A DNA stretch of 64,000 nucleotides, taken from NCBI GenBank assembly GCA_033239005.1, contig BSQZ01000018.1:3273036-3337035 (forward strand), given 5' to 3'. The notes under the pieces were generated by a model. The model was not told the DNA's origin, made no database searches, and saw only the letters and a list, made by a program, of their open reading frames with translations. The position numbers and the translations under genes were made by a program. This stretch comes from Lamellibrachia satsuma (Eukaryota > Annelida > Polychaeta > Sabellida > Siboglinidae). This document shows positions 11,301 through 25,200 of this stretch, piece by piece. Numbering within the stretch: position 1 is the stretch's first letter; each line of letters begins with the position of its first letter.

Positions 11301-14300
11301 TCGACACATTCTTAATATATGTTAATTCGATGACCATATATGGAAAAACGAGATACAAAGCTTTTTACCGATGCCAGATTTGTGAGGGACCATCCACCAG
11401 TTACGGACAAAAAAGCGATTAATTATCGGAAGCGGAACACATTGAACAACTCTTCAAAGATAATGCTAAAATACTTTAAACATAACTAAATATACGGAAG
11501 AAGTCAAAATCGTTGGATTAGCCAGTGTTTGGTAAAAACGGCATTTGCAAAGTTTCCTGTTTACTGACATCTGACTCATTTTGTTAAGATGGGTCACATG
11601 TGAAGGGAACAAAAATAATTTTTAGATGCAACATGGCTGAGTTTCTTAAAAAAATAAATTGGTGAAAAAAACTGGTTTTGAAAACATTTGACGCAATAAA
11701 TGTTGTGTATGAGTAATTATAATGTGATAGTAGATGTGAAAAACGCCATTAAAAATTGTATTGTCACTTGCGATTGCGTTGTTTTGTTTCCACAGCTCGT
11801 GCTATGAAGATCATTTGAAGGCGCACTTGAAGAGGTGCAATGCAAGGGAAGGACTGAAACCTGTAAGTCTGCGCAGTAGTTCATATTCCAAATTTCAATG
11901 GCTAATCTCTCATATGTCGGCCGCTGGGGTCGAACTCTGCTGACTCCAATCATCTGTTTCCAAGCGCCTCTATCCATCATTGCCATGTGCAGTTCTCCAG
12001 GCTCCAGTGCCACGTCTTCCTTTAGACAGTCATGCTGGTCTGCTTTGGCTTACTTTACCACGTGCTGGCTGCCACAGTATTGTCATTGACGCCATTTCGT
12101 CATTTCTCCTGTAGCAGTGCCCAGGAAATCTTGGGCTCCTTTCCTATATCTTGTTTGTAATATTAATAATTCCGTGAATATATGCACTTTCATATGCCAC
12201 TAATTTGCTTGCTTTCAAAATAAGAAGGATGTTTTTAGCAGCTGTTACATCCGGGTGGATGAATGTATTAAATATATGTGTAAGGATGAAAGTATCAATA
12301 TTTCTAAAGATAGGTTCTTGGTTAATATATACTAACCTGTAAAATACCAAATTTGTCAATTCTCGATATGACGAGTGATCATTTTCAAAATTCATTGAAT
12401 TTTGATTCTGCAGTTTGGGGATATCCCAAACGCTAGAATGCTAACTTCTGTGTGGAGCCAACATAAATTTTAGTAAAAAAAAATTTATTTTAGCTTACTT
12501 GAATATGTGCATATGTAACACTGTTTGTATCATTAACTCTCTCATTACAGGTGTGTTACGTCCAGAATATAAACTCAGGTGAAGAAGATGATGCTGACCC
12601 CGCCGAGTACAAAGTTAGTAGTCTGTTGATTGCTATGAAACTTTCTGTTCTCAGGCTTTGTGTTCAGCTTTAATTGAAGTTTTGTTGAGTTTTCAGCTCC
12701 ATTGTTGTAGTTTGTGTAGTTTGTACGGACAAGCAAAATATACGCATTAAAATAAAATCGTAACCCTTTAACATGCCCAAAGTGAAAGAACAACACTAAA
12801 ATGTACCAGCTACTACAAATTTGCATAATAGTTTTTAAATATATTTCTAGATTACAAAACATTAGTATTGTATAGTCATACTAAATACATATTAGTATTG
12901 TATAGTCATACTAAATACATTCAAGTTAAGGTTTTATATCTTTTAGAGCAAAGATGAGATTTATCTATTAAAATATAAACAGTTGGTGGTTGGAGTAAAA
13001 TTAACATATATATATATGAGTTTATGACATTTATATGTGTGTTTATGACATTTATATATATGTTTATGACAGTTATATATTCGTTTATGACATTTGTATA
13101 TGTGTTTATGCAGTGTTGTGGCAGCAATGAATATTACCCTCAAAGTAAGCATGGCTTTGGGTGTGTGTTTGATGTTATGGATGTGTGTTTGATGTTATGG
13201 GTGTGTGTTTGATGTTATGGGTGTGTGTTTGATGTTATGGGTGTGTGTTTGATGTTAGGTAACATTGAGGGCCGCAGGAGAGGAAGAAGTTAGTGAACTT
13301 CTCGACAAAGTGAGGCAGCTTTGTGAAGGTACAGTCACATCTACTCACTTCACATACCACTATCTCGCTGCTTCTAATCATATTGAAACCTAATCAGAAT
13401 AGAAAACTTTATTTGTATTCATGTTAGCAACATGAAGTGAAATGTTCTTGTCAGAAAGGAGCAAACTTTTTGCCAACTTTTTAATGAAATTTTTTATCAT
13501 AGTTTAAACTGGGTGCTCTTTTATTACAAGTTGTTTGATATGTTTTTGATGTCTTCAGTTTGACACCTTGAAAACATGCTACGAATATTTGCGGACTATC
13601 GTGTCAACAGCAACAAGAATAGCAGAAGACAGGATGCTCTTGCAATACTGTCTGATCATACTGTCATACTGCATAGAAATAAAAAATATCTGTTTTTAAT
13701 TCATATTGTGTAGAAGTAATATTTTAAAATACACGGTTATCTGTGAAACTTCCCGAAAGAATGCATCACTTTGCAGAGCATATGGTCGAGGTACGAAGTG
13801 ATATACGGTTCCACCCAGTCCTGCAGGAAGAGGCCGATAAGACCACAAACGGTCCTGTTGCTCAGAAACACATCCAACAACAGGTAAGTAAATGACCCCT
13901 TTTCTCATTCACCATAAATTACATGGTATCTTATGATTTAAAGATCATATGCAAAGGTCGGATGCATTTACTTGTTTTCACTCGTTCTGGATAGAAATGT
14001 ATCCCCTTATTCATAATCAGTCATGAAATTGTAATTACATTAATTTACTCATAAAACTTAAATTCCCGAATGCGCTTTCTGAAACCAGTTTGTGGATTTT
14101 TGTCAGTAGATGTCGGGCAGCATGACATTTTGGCCAAACAAACCAACTTCATCTATGTCGGTTTATAGGCATTTAAATTTTAGCAGGTTTGAAAAAAATC
14201 ACAATTTTTTTTAATAAAAAAGGATTTTTTTATTTAAATCACTCACCCCTGTAGTTGCATAATCTGTCTTGGAAAGGAAAGCATGTTGTGTGTCTGTGGC

Positions 14301-17300
14301 TGTAGCAGTGATAATTATTGTTTGCTGAGAGGGTGGATTAGCACCTGTCCAGAGCTCTGTGTACTCTATGGGTCTCCAACCAGACTGCAAATTCCTACAG
14401 TGTTAAACAAATGTAGCCCAGACTGTCTCACTTGAGTCAGCATACTGCATTGGTAACAACTAGCACAAGCTGATATTGGACTTTAACTCTGGGCTTCTGA
14501 CTTGAGCAGATACTTCTGTTTGAAGACAAGTTTGTGTGGCTTCACTGCATTCAGAAAGGGAATAGCTCAAACATACACAATGTCATAACATATTTGACTA
14601 TCAGGCTATCTGGTGACAATACAACTACACAATTATGAGCACATTGTGCTTTTGTATTAAAAAGCATACAAAACTTTGTTGATCTCGATGCTTGTAAACA
14701 ATTATTTGTGTTAAATTCATATAAATCAGCGATTACAAAAATCGGAAATAAAAATATATTTGTGTTCAATTCATATATATCAGTGATTTTAAAAATCGGA
14801 AATAAAAAATAATAAATAATTAAATTTTTTCTAGTGATTTAAATCAAGATGTAGAAAAACAGTCCTACAAATCCCTCAAAATGGAATACACGTTCATTTG
14901 TAGGCTTCTCTCATTTCACACATGGCACGTCTAGGGCTGCTGACCGACCATCGCTGCTTCATAGAGTTTGGGGCCGGCAAAGGTAGGCTTCATTTGCTTC
15001 TGTATTCTTGCATGAAACCATAGCCACATACCTCAGTAGGGTGCAGTAGCATGGTAGTTGGAACATTGGACTGACAGTCGAGAGGAACAGGGTTCGAATC
15101 CTCTTGCTATCAGTGCAAAGCTTGGGCAATTCCGTGCACTCCACATTGGCTCAGTTCATTCACTGAATGAGTACTTGGCTATAGACTGGTGGATATCTGA
15201 ATGAATGGTCTTTGTGCAGTAATTGCAGTGTGGCTGAATACTTCCCAGAGAAGTTGAGATGGCGTTGGAATGAACAGGTCTGTCAGGTGTGAAGTGTAAA
15301 GCACTTTGAGCAGTCCCAAGGACTGGATAGTGCGCTATATAAGAACTTATCTCTATACCTTCCATACATGTACGTGTGTACTTTACACATGAATAGGTAG
15401 TCTGACCATTCATCATTCATCTGCTCCAGGAGGTCTGTCTCACTGGGTACAGCAGGCAGCAAGTGACTGCTCAGATACGCAGTATCTTCTCATTGACCGG
15501 GGCAACAACAGGTACAAGGTAAGTCTGGCAAACTTCTGCTATTTCAGGTTGCTGAATGTTATAAATTAATGTATGTCGTTTAGTTTGATGACATTCTGGA
15601 CGAATGTTTGAAGACCCATTGAAAACCATTGTAATGTGTGTACCAGGTATCTTAAAAATATGTTGAAATACATTAGAAGCAAGTGAAAGTGAATGCCATG
15701 TTTTGTAGAAAACCTTTGACCCCAAGCCCGATTATCTGGTAATGTATTAAAGCTGTATGTACGAGACAGCCAGTTGAAATTAACATAATTATTTGCACTA
15801 ATGTGTTCACAAAGATGTTTTAATACACCTACTCTGTATGTAACAAGTTATGGTGTCTTTTGCTTTTATAGTAACTTAGATTTTGAAGATGGTAACAATG
15901 AATATGTGAATATTTTATGCAATGGGTTGCATATGTTTTATCTTTCAGAAAGACAGTTATCACAAGGGTGCAGATCAGGGCCCGTCCTTTGAACGCCTCA
16001 AGATGGACATAGAGCATCTAGATTTAGGTAAAGGCTTTGTATCCGAGACACACTGCACCTTCGTTTAGTACATAAGTCTAAATTTAGACAGATTTTTTTG
16101 AAGAAGTTCTTCAGTTAATATATTAAAAGTAAAACTGCTTTTTACGCTAGGGAGGGAACAAAATACCAGCAGGAACATTTTTATAAAATACATTCATTAC
16201 TGTACAAAACAAATTTTATTCGTTTTACACAAGCTATCGAAAACATAGTTGACCGTCTGTAGAAAGAAGAATAATATTTGCCTGTAGAACCAGAAAATAG
16301 ACACAACGATTATGTTTTCTACAGGCACACTACTATGTCCATTTTGTTAGACATTTGCCAGTGATATATAAAATTATGTTCACAACCAGCCAATCCTTTT
16401 TTTTATCTTACAATTTAATCATTGCTTTTAGATTGCCAGAGAGGCCAAATGTATTGGAATAGTATTGCTATATGCTGACTACAATAATTACATGACATTT
16501 TTACAGGAAAAGTACCTAGTATCCAGGAATGCACCAGACCAATCGTGGGCCTTGGAAAACATTTGTGCGGAGCTGCCACAGGTATTTCTCTGTCCTTATT
16601 AGGCACCAAACTAGCATGTACTGATAATACATGCAGAACATATAATAGAAAGTCCAGAATTAATGTCATATTAAGCCATATTTTAAACTGTTTTCATAAA
16701 ATATAGATAGCACAAATATAAGAAAATAAGTAAAATACAACAGACCAACAATTTGGTAAGAGATTGATTTGAAAGCAGGCCTTCCAAAGTCTTGATATTC
16801 AGTTGAAAATAGAATTAAAAGTTTACGTTAAACTAACTAAGTATTTTGATACTGTTATAACAACTTTATCAGATGTTAGTTGTTCACTCTCATTTGACTG
16901 ATAATGCTTAAGAAACTTTCACTTTGTTATATTTCAGATTTGATGTTGAGGTGTTTAAATACACTTCCAAAAGAAGATGAGAAACAAAGTGATTCTACGA
17001 AGTCTGGGAGGTGTGGTTGTCATTCTTTGTCTTGAACATTTTTGTGGAAGCTTCTTTCTGTCAAAGTGGATATTATGACGTGAATAAGATGTGAAATGCT
17101 TTATATATATATATATATACATGGGCAGATCTAGGGGGTTCAGACCGTCCTTTTTTTGCCACAAAATTGGCCCGCTGCTGACGGTATGAAGTGAAAGCAA
17201 GAAAACTGATTACATTTACAACCGAAATATATTGGCTGAAAACCACCAAGTGCAATATTTCGGGTGTTTTGTCCAATACCTTTCCAACACGTGGGAAGGG

Positions 17301-19586
17301 GGTGAAATTTTGATTTGTAAACTATGTGATGTTATTTATAAATCTCACCTATCAAAATGAACCAGGAGAAACATCCACATGTATGTAGCAATAAATAATA
17401 ACAATAACATACATTGTAACATTTTTACTGCAGTTTGTTAAACTAACTTTTCGGATACACTGAAAATGCAGCGCACACACCAACACACCAGTGATAATCG
17501 CATTGTAAAAGTATTGAACATTATGCTGTTTAGGTCGGCGTTGGGCATTGTGCTAGCCCTGTGTTGTCACCATCGGTGTGAGTGGCGCAGCTATGTGGGC
17601 AAGGCCTTGATGGCCCGATGGGGTATATCAGCGCGACAGTTCCACCTGATGTGTTGCCTCAGCAGCTGGGCCGTGTGTGGCAGTAGACCTGACAAAGGTA
17701 CACAGGTTGTCAAGGGCCTCTTACATCACAAGTGCTTGGGCACTCTTGTGGACCCCAGTGATTTACCATGTGGTTTCAGGCAGATGTCTACCACGTCCAC
17801 ATAGCTGAATGCATGTTGATATTTTCAGATGTTCACATATAACATTCCTTAACATGAGTCTTGAATATTGGTATCATGCACTGGCATTAGCTGCTGAAGT
17901 GGCTAATTGGTGCTGTGTATGACCCATTTTGTACCTATCACATGTCACTGCTCACTCCAGCAAGGGGATGTCAAAGGAACAACAGACCAGAAATTTGCTG
18001 TAGTAATTTATATTATAAACATGCCATCCTATCAGAATTTTATTAACATGGTATTTAATTATGCCTTATAGTCAATAATCACTGCCTTATTCCCATTAAA
18101 AAAGTAATGGTATTTATAAACTCAGGTTGCCTTATGTATATGAAACAGTTTTAAATTGTTTGCAAGCATTATTTTTGTATTTAAACTTGAATGCCCAATA
18201 TCTGCTTTCTGTTCATAGCATACCTGAAATTTGTCAACTGTTTAAAGACAACTACAAATAAATTGTTTGTAATGTTGCCTCATTGAAAGTTGGTGGAATT
18301 TGGCTAATGTTTGTTGTTGTAGGCCAAAATGCAAGCAACGAACATAACACCAAAGGCCCAGATCACCCACAGTAAGTGGCAGGCGTCTGATTCTGATATG
18401 GGCGGGGCATACATAAATGACAAATTGAGTCCAATGGCGTCCTTGTCCACTTGCCACTGGAGCTTATTTCTTTGGGTGGCAGTCTTGTGGAATCTTGTCT
18501 GAACCAAGACAGCACCAGAGCATATTAATCATCAAACATGATCGCACAAAAGTAAAGGTATGTTCTTATATAACGCAGTATCCAGTCCTTGGGACTATTC
18601 AAAGCGCTTTACACTGCATTCCAACACCATCTCGACTTCTCTGGGAAGCATTCAGCCACATTGCAATTACTGCACAAAGACTATTCGTTCAGATATCCAC
18701 CTCTGTCTGTAGCCAGGTACTCATTTATACAGCTGAGTGAACTGTGGCAACGTGGAATGAATGGAATTGCCAAAGCTTCGAAACGGCAGCAAGAGGACTC
18801 AAACCCGGGTTCTCTCGATTGAGAGCCCAACGTTCTAACTGTTACGCTATCATGCCCCACAACATGTGGCCCATTTATGTGAGGACGACATCAGATGCTA
18901 CTCTGTCATCTTTGCCCATTTTGAACGACTGATCTGTAATTTATCTGCTGTGACAGCACACACTGCATGTACATAACACACAAACCCACATGTCCCTATG
19001 GGTAAAAGTTTTACATTTCAATACAGGTACAGTCATATCCCAGTGCAGGAACGTGAGAAGATCGGCTATCAATGTAAACGTCTCATCAACCTGGGCCGTG
19101 TTGCCTGGCTGCAAGGCCACGGCTTCGACGCAGAAACTATTCAGTATGTGGATAGTGGCTTCTCGCTTGAGAATGTTGCACTGCTTGCAACACGAAAAAC
19201 AGGTAAAATTATGAACCAAAATACTCACACTTGTCAGGGTTTATCAGTGGGAAGGACAGTGAATTATATGTGAACTCCAAAGACACAACTGTTTAAAATT
19301 TGTTTGTGCTGCACCTCTGGGATTCATGCTAAATGATTTGAAATGGTTTTAATCAGAATTGAGTTTTCAGAGACATCAACTGTCTTGAGGAAGGGATTTG
19401 AAATGAATCAAACATTGATGACTTGCCCTTGTTGCTAAAAAAAATGTTGGAGTAGGACTACTTATGGCATCCATAGTTTTGTAGCACATAAATCTACAAG
19501 AGGTGCAGCAGCAGAATTTAACTGGTTACTGTTACTACATGTTGTTACATGTTACTTTCGTTGTAGGACAAGCTGGAGATTGCTAG
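8361..19586 (+). CDS. TRMT13: TRMT13, tRNA 2'-O-methyltransferase (position 4), 15 exons
   Basis: Family role: TRM13 enzymes use SAM to 2'-O-methylate nucleotide 4 in the acceptor stem of certain tRNAs. Coding exons: 8361-8651, 9516-9562, 11796-11862, 12551-12613, 13259-13328, 13777-13883, 14904-14982, 15430-15518, 15949-16027, 16507-16581, 16938-17010, 17534-17697, 18323-18371, 19027-19202, 19567-19586. All junctions are GT-AG and in phase, giving about 482 residues; human TRMT13 is about 481. Domains: N-terminal CCCH zinc finger at about 67-92 (CTFYVKRKRRNC...CVEH). CHHC finger at 107-127, matching C-x5-H-x9-H-x3-C and split over exons 2-3. SAM motif FIEFGAGKG near 234. GLGKHLCGAATD near 312. 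LALCCHHRCEW near 354. C-terminal SLENVALLA before the stop. The start at 8361 gives the family length; an in-frame ATG at 8274 is an alternative. Exon 13 is chosen for phase and placement only. Introns hold a 1.9-kb inverted-repeat element, two SINEs and a minisatellite abutting the exon 5 acceptor. Confidence 0.95.
9684..11599. mobile_element. 1.9-kb DNA transposon-like element with perfect 28-bp terminal inverted repeats (TRMT13 intron 2)
   Basis: The sequence at 9684-9711 (starts ATGTGACCCATCTTAAC) is the exact reverse complement of 11572-11599. Each terminal repeat is itself partly self-complementary (TGTGAC...GTCACA). The interior contains a two-copy duplication at about 10800-11040 (blocks around GTCCTGCTGGT and GACTATA). 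It also has minus-strand open frames (10608-10856, 10751-11047) whose acidic DEYLLEEDQQDSERD-like text recalls the N-terminus of some transposases but is not diagnostic. No target duplication is obvious. Probably a non-autonomous or decayed element. Confidence 0.65.
13165..13258 (+). repeat. 20-bp minisatellite ending at the TRMT13 exon 5 acceptor
   Basis: About five units of TGTGTGTTTGATGTTATGG plus one base. The last unit reads GATGTTAG, and that AG is the splice acceptor of exon 5 (exon starts at 13259). Loss of one T in the last unit is what makes the AG usable. Confidence 0.85.
15040..15350 (+). mobile_element. tRNA-headed SINE (TRMT13 intron 7)
   Basis: The head carries an A-box-like TAGCATGGTAGTTGG and a B box GGTTCGAATCC at 15091-15101. 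About 240 bp of body follows, ending in GCGCTATATAAGAACTTA. The acceptor stem does not fold as a real tRNA. The same body occurs in reverse at 18562-18860 and partly at 44527-44640. Confidence 0.75.
18385..18500 (+). mobile_element. Fragment resembling the CR1/L2-like 3' tail
   Basis: Contains the tail block (ATGGCGTCCTTGTCCACTTG) seen at the 3' end of the elements at 1.2-2.1 kb and 39.3 kb. It has no coding sequence and lies just after TRMT13 exon 13. Confidence 0.45.
18562..18860 (-). mobile_element. tRNA-headed SINE, reverse orientation (TRMT13 intron 13)
   Basis: Reverse-complement copy of the SINE at 15040-15350. The B box GGTTTGAGTCC is the complement of 18795-18805, and the 3' end (complement of 18562-18600) carries the same TATATAAGAA-type terminus. 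Confidence 0.75.
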
Positions 19587-19664
19587 CAGGAAGCAAAAGT
19601 ACATGAATCCAGCTGGAAGACACCAACAACAACACAGACATTGTATTTTGTGGTTTTACTGATA

Positions 19665-19670
19665 AATAAA
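19665..19670 (+). terminator. TRMT13 polyadenylation signal
   Basis: AATAAA about 80 bp after the stop codon, followed by T-rich and TGT-rich sequence. This implies a short 3' UTR. Confidence 0.7.
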
Positions 19671-19689
19671 ATATATTTATTTCTGCATG

Positions 19690-21300
19690 TACAAGCCAGC
19701 GCCTCTGTGTGCCACTGCCTTTACTGTACAATATTGTTGGCTGCAATGGCACAATCTATAATATCACCGCCACACAGCACGTACACCGAATTGTACACCA
19801 GTGTACACAGGAGCACATGAATACTGGCCGCACCTCTTGAGCATTAAGTTTTTAAGTCTAATATAACGTGACGAAGCTGCTTGACTTTGCAAACTGAACG
19901 TGCCTTTGTGGACACATCCGTTCGTTTAGCACACACATCAAAATGCTGCACCCACATTTGTAGACATGCCCTGCTAGAGCTGCTAGTCAATTCTTAACTA
20001 CTACATCAAAATGTCTACTAAAAACTTCATTGTGATTGGGCAAATGGGAGTTTTGTAGTGATATTTGTTGTAAATGTAACATGGTACTAACACCTTGCCT
20101 CAATATCAAAACGTGTATGGGTAAATTAAAACAATGAAATCATATATAGTGTTTTCAATCTTATATAAACTGTTCTCAATCAGTTTGAACCACTTTAGCA
20201 GTTGTAAGAATGTGTATAGCTGTCCAAACGTAAAACTAACTTTTGGGCCTAGCTCAACCATCAAGAGTTCCTGCTGTGTGAACAGTGCTATCTTGCCTAG
20301 ATGAGTACACATTGTCTCAGAGCCTTGTACTAGGAAGACTTGATTGAACCTTCTACTAGGAAGACTTGCAACAGCAATCATGTAGCACCAATAGTTTTGA
20401 CTAAATAATCCACAAGAATACTTACTGTCCTTGCCAGGGATTACTATAGCTCCCAAGCCCAGACCAACAACTTTGATAAACGAAAGTAGTTACTCACGCC
20501 ACATGCATCTGATTCACCAATTGATTTAATCTTGCATACAGCACATCAAGTGTTATGGATAGGCAGATTTTTGGTAATGTTCTTCATACAATTTTTAATT
20601 TGCAAGGTTTCTTTTAGCATTTAACCAGAAATGGCAACATGCTGTGTACGTTGTCGGTGTACTATTAAATAATTCAACCAAGCTGCTTACCAGGTATTAC
20701 GAGTACAAACAACAAATATTAGTAAATGCCACCTGTCCTACACTGGCAGTGTTGTTGCCTGACATTCCTTGAATCTTCTTCATGTACAATTTCCTAGAAA
20801 CACTACCGATGCTGTTTGCCATAAGCCAAGCACTACGATCAATATGAAAACCAACTGCCTACTTTACCTGCCATCCATAGAACACTTCAACTGTCAAGTT
20901 CTTACATGCACGTAACATTGGCTACTTGAACTAATCAGAATGTGGTGACAATTTCATGGTTTACATACCCTGTTGTTGAAAATATGATCAGACTTTGCCG
21001 TATACATCGGTTCATTCATTGATAAGCTGCTCACATACAAGTACATAACATTCAAACAAGTGTCACATATCCAACTCTATACACACATTGGAATATACAA
21101 TTAAAACGGCATGCAATTACAATATAGACAGACTGGTCGACTTGCATACTTGGCATTATATACACTCTTACACAGCCACAAATAATTTATTTAAGGATGT
21201 ACCTTGATATATTAAAATAGCTGTGATGAAAATGTGCAAACTATAGCAATACCTGCAGATTTTTAAGAATTTGTAAACATTTATATGCACATTTGGAGGC
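19690..21300. other. Intergenic region between convergent TRMT13 and RIC1
   Basis: No homologous exon is recognised on either strand. Short open frames only (for example minus 20106-20456, 116 codons, no recognisable domain). Confidence 0.5.
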
Positions 21301-21305
21301 CAGGG

Positions 21306-21311
21306 TTTATT
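21306..21311 (-). terminator. Candidate RIC1 polyadenylation signal
   Basis: TTTATT on the plus strand (AATAAA on the minus strand) about 950 bp after the RIC1 stop codon. It is the nearest canonical hexamer I saw downstream of the stop. Confidence 0.45.
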
Positions 21312-22263
21312 CGGCATTTCCAGAACCTGCTGTCACAGAATAACTAAGATACACGTGTGGTAACCATCTAGTGACAAAACAGTCCTCTGATGGTGCTGCA
21401 TATTTGTTCTGTTCTGAACATGTATTACAAGACCCTTTTGTCAATGATCGTTCAGATATAATAACTTGTAATAAGTTCAAAACAAACATGTGCAGTGTCA
21501 AGCAAAACAAAGACCAGTTCCTGAATTTTTTCTCTAACTGATTCATCAAAGCACCATTAATGAACAGTGAACAGACTTTCCAAATCTGTTTACCTGTGTC
21601 CCTCCAGATCCCTGGCTGCACCTCTACCACACTGATGACAACTGCATATTTCAAGTCATTACAACCCAAAATACATTTGTGGTCACAGATCATAGTATTT
21701 ACATCCATTAAATGCAACACCCAGAAAACACTGCCCCTGCTTACTGGCTTGGCCAATGTTGCGGAGATCTGAATCATTGCGAGTTTACAACATACTGCAC
21801 ATTCTGCCATACGAACTCATTTTGGACGGCAGTTTACTTTAATTGTGCCGCTAACCAGCCACGGCAGCGGGGCACCGTGCCAACACTGCATAATCATCGC
21901 TGTTACCATTGGAGCATACGCTTGCTGATAACAGTTTAATAGTTTCACCTGTGTAACCTCCATTATCTGACCTTGTTCCTGTTTGTTTGATAGCTATACA
22001 TTTGTTGAGAGATAAACAAAAGAAATAATTCTTCTGTCATCAATTTGTCATTGCACCGGTTTGAAGTCCGAGATATGATGCGCAGCCAAAATTAACTTTG
22101 CTTCGGGTCAATGCTTTGAATATCTTTCAATTCCACACATTAAACCTCTCCAAGGAACGTTTCTACTTCACAGATGCCAAGATAAGATCTAATGATGCCA
22201 TAGTTACCATTCCAATTGTACATGGAATTCTGTCCCACTTGCAACGTTTCCCACTCCTCCCTA
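21312..22263 (-). other. Probable RIC1 3' UTR
   Basis: Lies between the RIC1 stop (22264-22266) and the candidate poly(A) signal. A 167-codon minus-strand frame (21307-21810) falls wholly within it. I recognise no domain in that frame, and its stop overlaps the hexamer. Confidence 0.4.
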
Positions 22264-25200
22264 CTAAGAGACGACGCACTCATAACGTTTTGTCACTGCA
22301 CTGTCCTCATCTGAATTGATCACTGGAGTACCGTCATCTAATGGCAGCCGCTTATCGCTGTCGGAACCGTCGCAACTTTCAGCTTTTGGCGATGGGATCT
22401 GATCGCTAGGCAACGAGCCATCGATGGAGATGATGCTGAGTCGCTTGGGCAGTGACATGCGACTCCTGGGCGGGTTCTCCTGCACCAGTGACTGTAGTTG
22501 TCTGCTCTGGGTCTGGATGGACTGGAGGAACGGCTTGTAGCCAAAGCTGCAAGTCAACAGGTAGATGTCAGTCAGTACGGCAGGAGTACAACAAACCATC
22601 AATGTCTCGCATATTTATGAACTTGCCGAGGATCAAATTAGAAGTAGAACTTGCAAGAACCAAGTTGAATATATTAACAAGTTATTGTGTGTTGTGTGAT
22701 CTCTGGGTCAACTTACAACAGAAACAAAGTCACTGCAGGTGTGAGTATTTAGAAGCGAGGGAACTAAAGACTTGCAAGTGAATGCACACAGGAAAGAGAT
22801 GGCACATTTGTATTTCATGACTTTGCTGTGTCGATCAACGGGACGGGAAAGATAACACATCAATAAAAATCTCTGAAAAAAAAATTTTCAAGAACTTGAC
22901 AACCGACTGGTAAATTAACTACAAATTTACATGCATACTAGATAAAATATATTTAAAATTAAACTAAAATGGATGACTAGATAAAAACAATTATAAATAA
23001 TGTATTCAGCTATTTACGTGTACAACAGGTCAATAAGATTTTGTGTGTGCTACATAAATAGTCATAACCCGTAAATATACAATTCTACAGTGTGAATCAA
23101 CTGGTGTCCAGCCTCATACTGACCACTCTGTGTCTGCCCACAGTTCGAGGAAGGAGAGACCTTCACGCATACGGCCAACAATCTCTATGGGAGTGTCAGT
23201 CATGCTGGCTGTGTTGACCGTTCGGACAGTGGCCATCGTGTCCCGCAGCACTATAGCTATGAGCAAGGCCCACTCAAGACATCCGGCTTCCAATAGGATT
23301 TGGAATAGGTAACTGAAACAAACCCAACGGTAACTGAAATGGCCCATTTGTAATGTACACACACAAAAATTTATTTTAGATTGTCTGAAAACAAGCAAAT
23401 TGTACACTCACATTATATACAAATATTACACATAATAAAATGTTGTCTTATACAGGGCTGTTATTGTGCAAAATATCCCTTTGTAGGATTATGCACAATA
23501 CAATGAAGAAGTCATCCACCTAGACAAGGTACCCCTGGTGCTTACTCCATTATCAGAGCAAGTATTCTGGCAGCAACTAACACAGCGCCCATATTAGTTT
23601 TTGTAGATCAAGACCATTGGCTCTATGGGTCCAGGACAGGTTTTCTAACTTTCCTGTTTGAGATCTTTTATTTGCCCTGGCACAGACACCAGGCAGAAGG
23701 CCCCAACCGCTCCTGGCATAGACACCAGGTAGAAGGCCCCAACCACTCCTGGCATAGACACCAGGTAGAAGGCCCCAACCACTCCTGGCATAGACACCAG
23801 GTACAAGGACCCAACCGCTCGTGGCATAGACACCAGGTACAAGGCCCCAACCGCTATTAGAGTCTTTTCCGAAAGACACAGGCAAAGTGGAGTGAACGAA
23901 ATTGCACAAGTGACGGTCCTGCGCTCTAACTGCCAAACTACTGTGCCCCACACAAACTATTGTGCCCCACATCAAACTACTGTACCCCACATCAAACTAA
24001 TATGTACCGACCGAAAGAAGGTGAAAGCTGCAAATTATTTTAGAAAAACACATTTGTTAGTAGAAAAGGTACAGTACTTGAACAAAGAGACATTAGGTTA
24101 TTACAAAATGAACTTACTGTAGTTCCACCTCTGATTGGGGCGGTCCTTTATTGGCCAACTCCTGCGACAACTGGTCCAGCACTGACAGACACAACATGTC
24201 AGTACTGTCGGCACACGACATGTCACTGTTGTCAAGGTCACCAAGTGCAGAACTTGTGTCTGACTGCTCCGTGGTTGCGTGGCTCCAATCGTCTAGACCA
24301 CCAATAGACCACCAATCTCAAGGTAAGAATGTACATTAAAACAATTACTTTAAGAGTACAAAGATTTATATAGAAGACACAATAAATACATCACTGAGGT
24401 TATCATAACATGTCAACAGTTTATATAGAAGACACAATAAATACATCACTGAGTTTATCATAACATGTCAACAGTTTATATAGAAGACACAATAAATACA
24501 TCACTGAGGTTATCATAACATGTCAACAGTTTATATAGAAGACACAATAAATACATCACTGAGGTTATCATAACATGTCAACAGTTTATATAGAAGACAC
24601 AATAAATACATCACTGAGGTTATCATAACATGTCAACAGTTTATATAGAAGACACAATAAATACATCACTGAGGTTATCATAACATGTCAACAGTTTATA
24701 TAGAAGACACAATAAATACATCACTGAGGTTATCATAACATGTCAACAGTTTATATAGAAGACACAATAAATACATCACTGAGGTTATCATAAAATGTCC
24801 ACACTTTCAGACTTCATAAATACGGTGGCTTAAATTATTTTCCATTGCCATTAGAAGTTTGACTTTTCTTTTAATCTAGGTACTTAGATCATGCTTGTTG
24901 TCCCAGCCTAGGGAATTAGACATGCAAGCTGGCTATGGGGGTGGAGTATTTTCATAAATCGTGGAACGTCTCTCAGTAGTTGTTTTGTAGATTACATTAT
25001 ATAATGAAGTAATGATTTTCTTCTAATAATGTAATCTACATTATATAAATTTAATGCTTTAAACATTTTGAGACAACCCCCGAGCACGTGTACATTATAT
25101 TTTGAGACAACCCCTGACCACATGTACATTACATTTCGAGACAACCTACTGAGCACATGTACATTACATTTCGAGACAACCCCTGAGCACATGTACATTA

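Noticed and set aside
15041..15115. Possible tRNA gene
   Set aside because: A and B box-like sequences are present, but the acceptor and D stems do not fold and it continues into a repeated body; it is a SINE head.
21307..21810. 167-codon minus-strand open frame
   Set aside because: Lies in the probable RIC1 3' UTR. No recognisable domain, and its stop overlaps the poly(A) hexamer, so a chance frame is more likely.
24363..24805. CRISPR-like regular array
   Set aside because: The 55-bp units are directly adjacent with no unique spacers, in animal nuclear DNA; an ordinary minisatellite.
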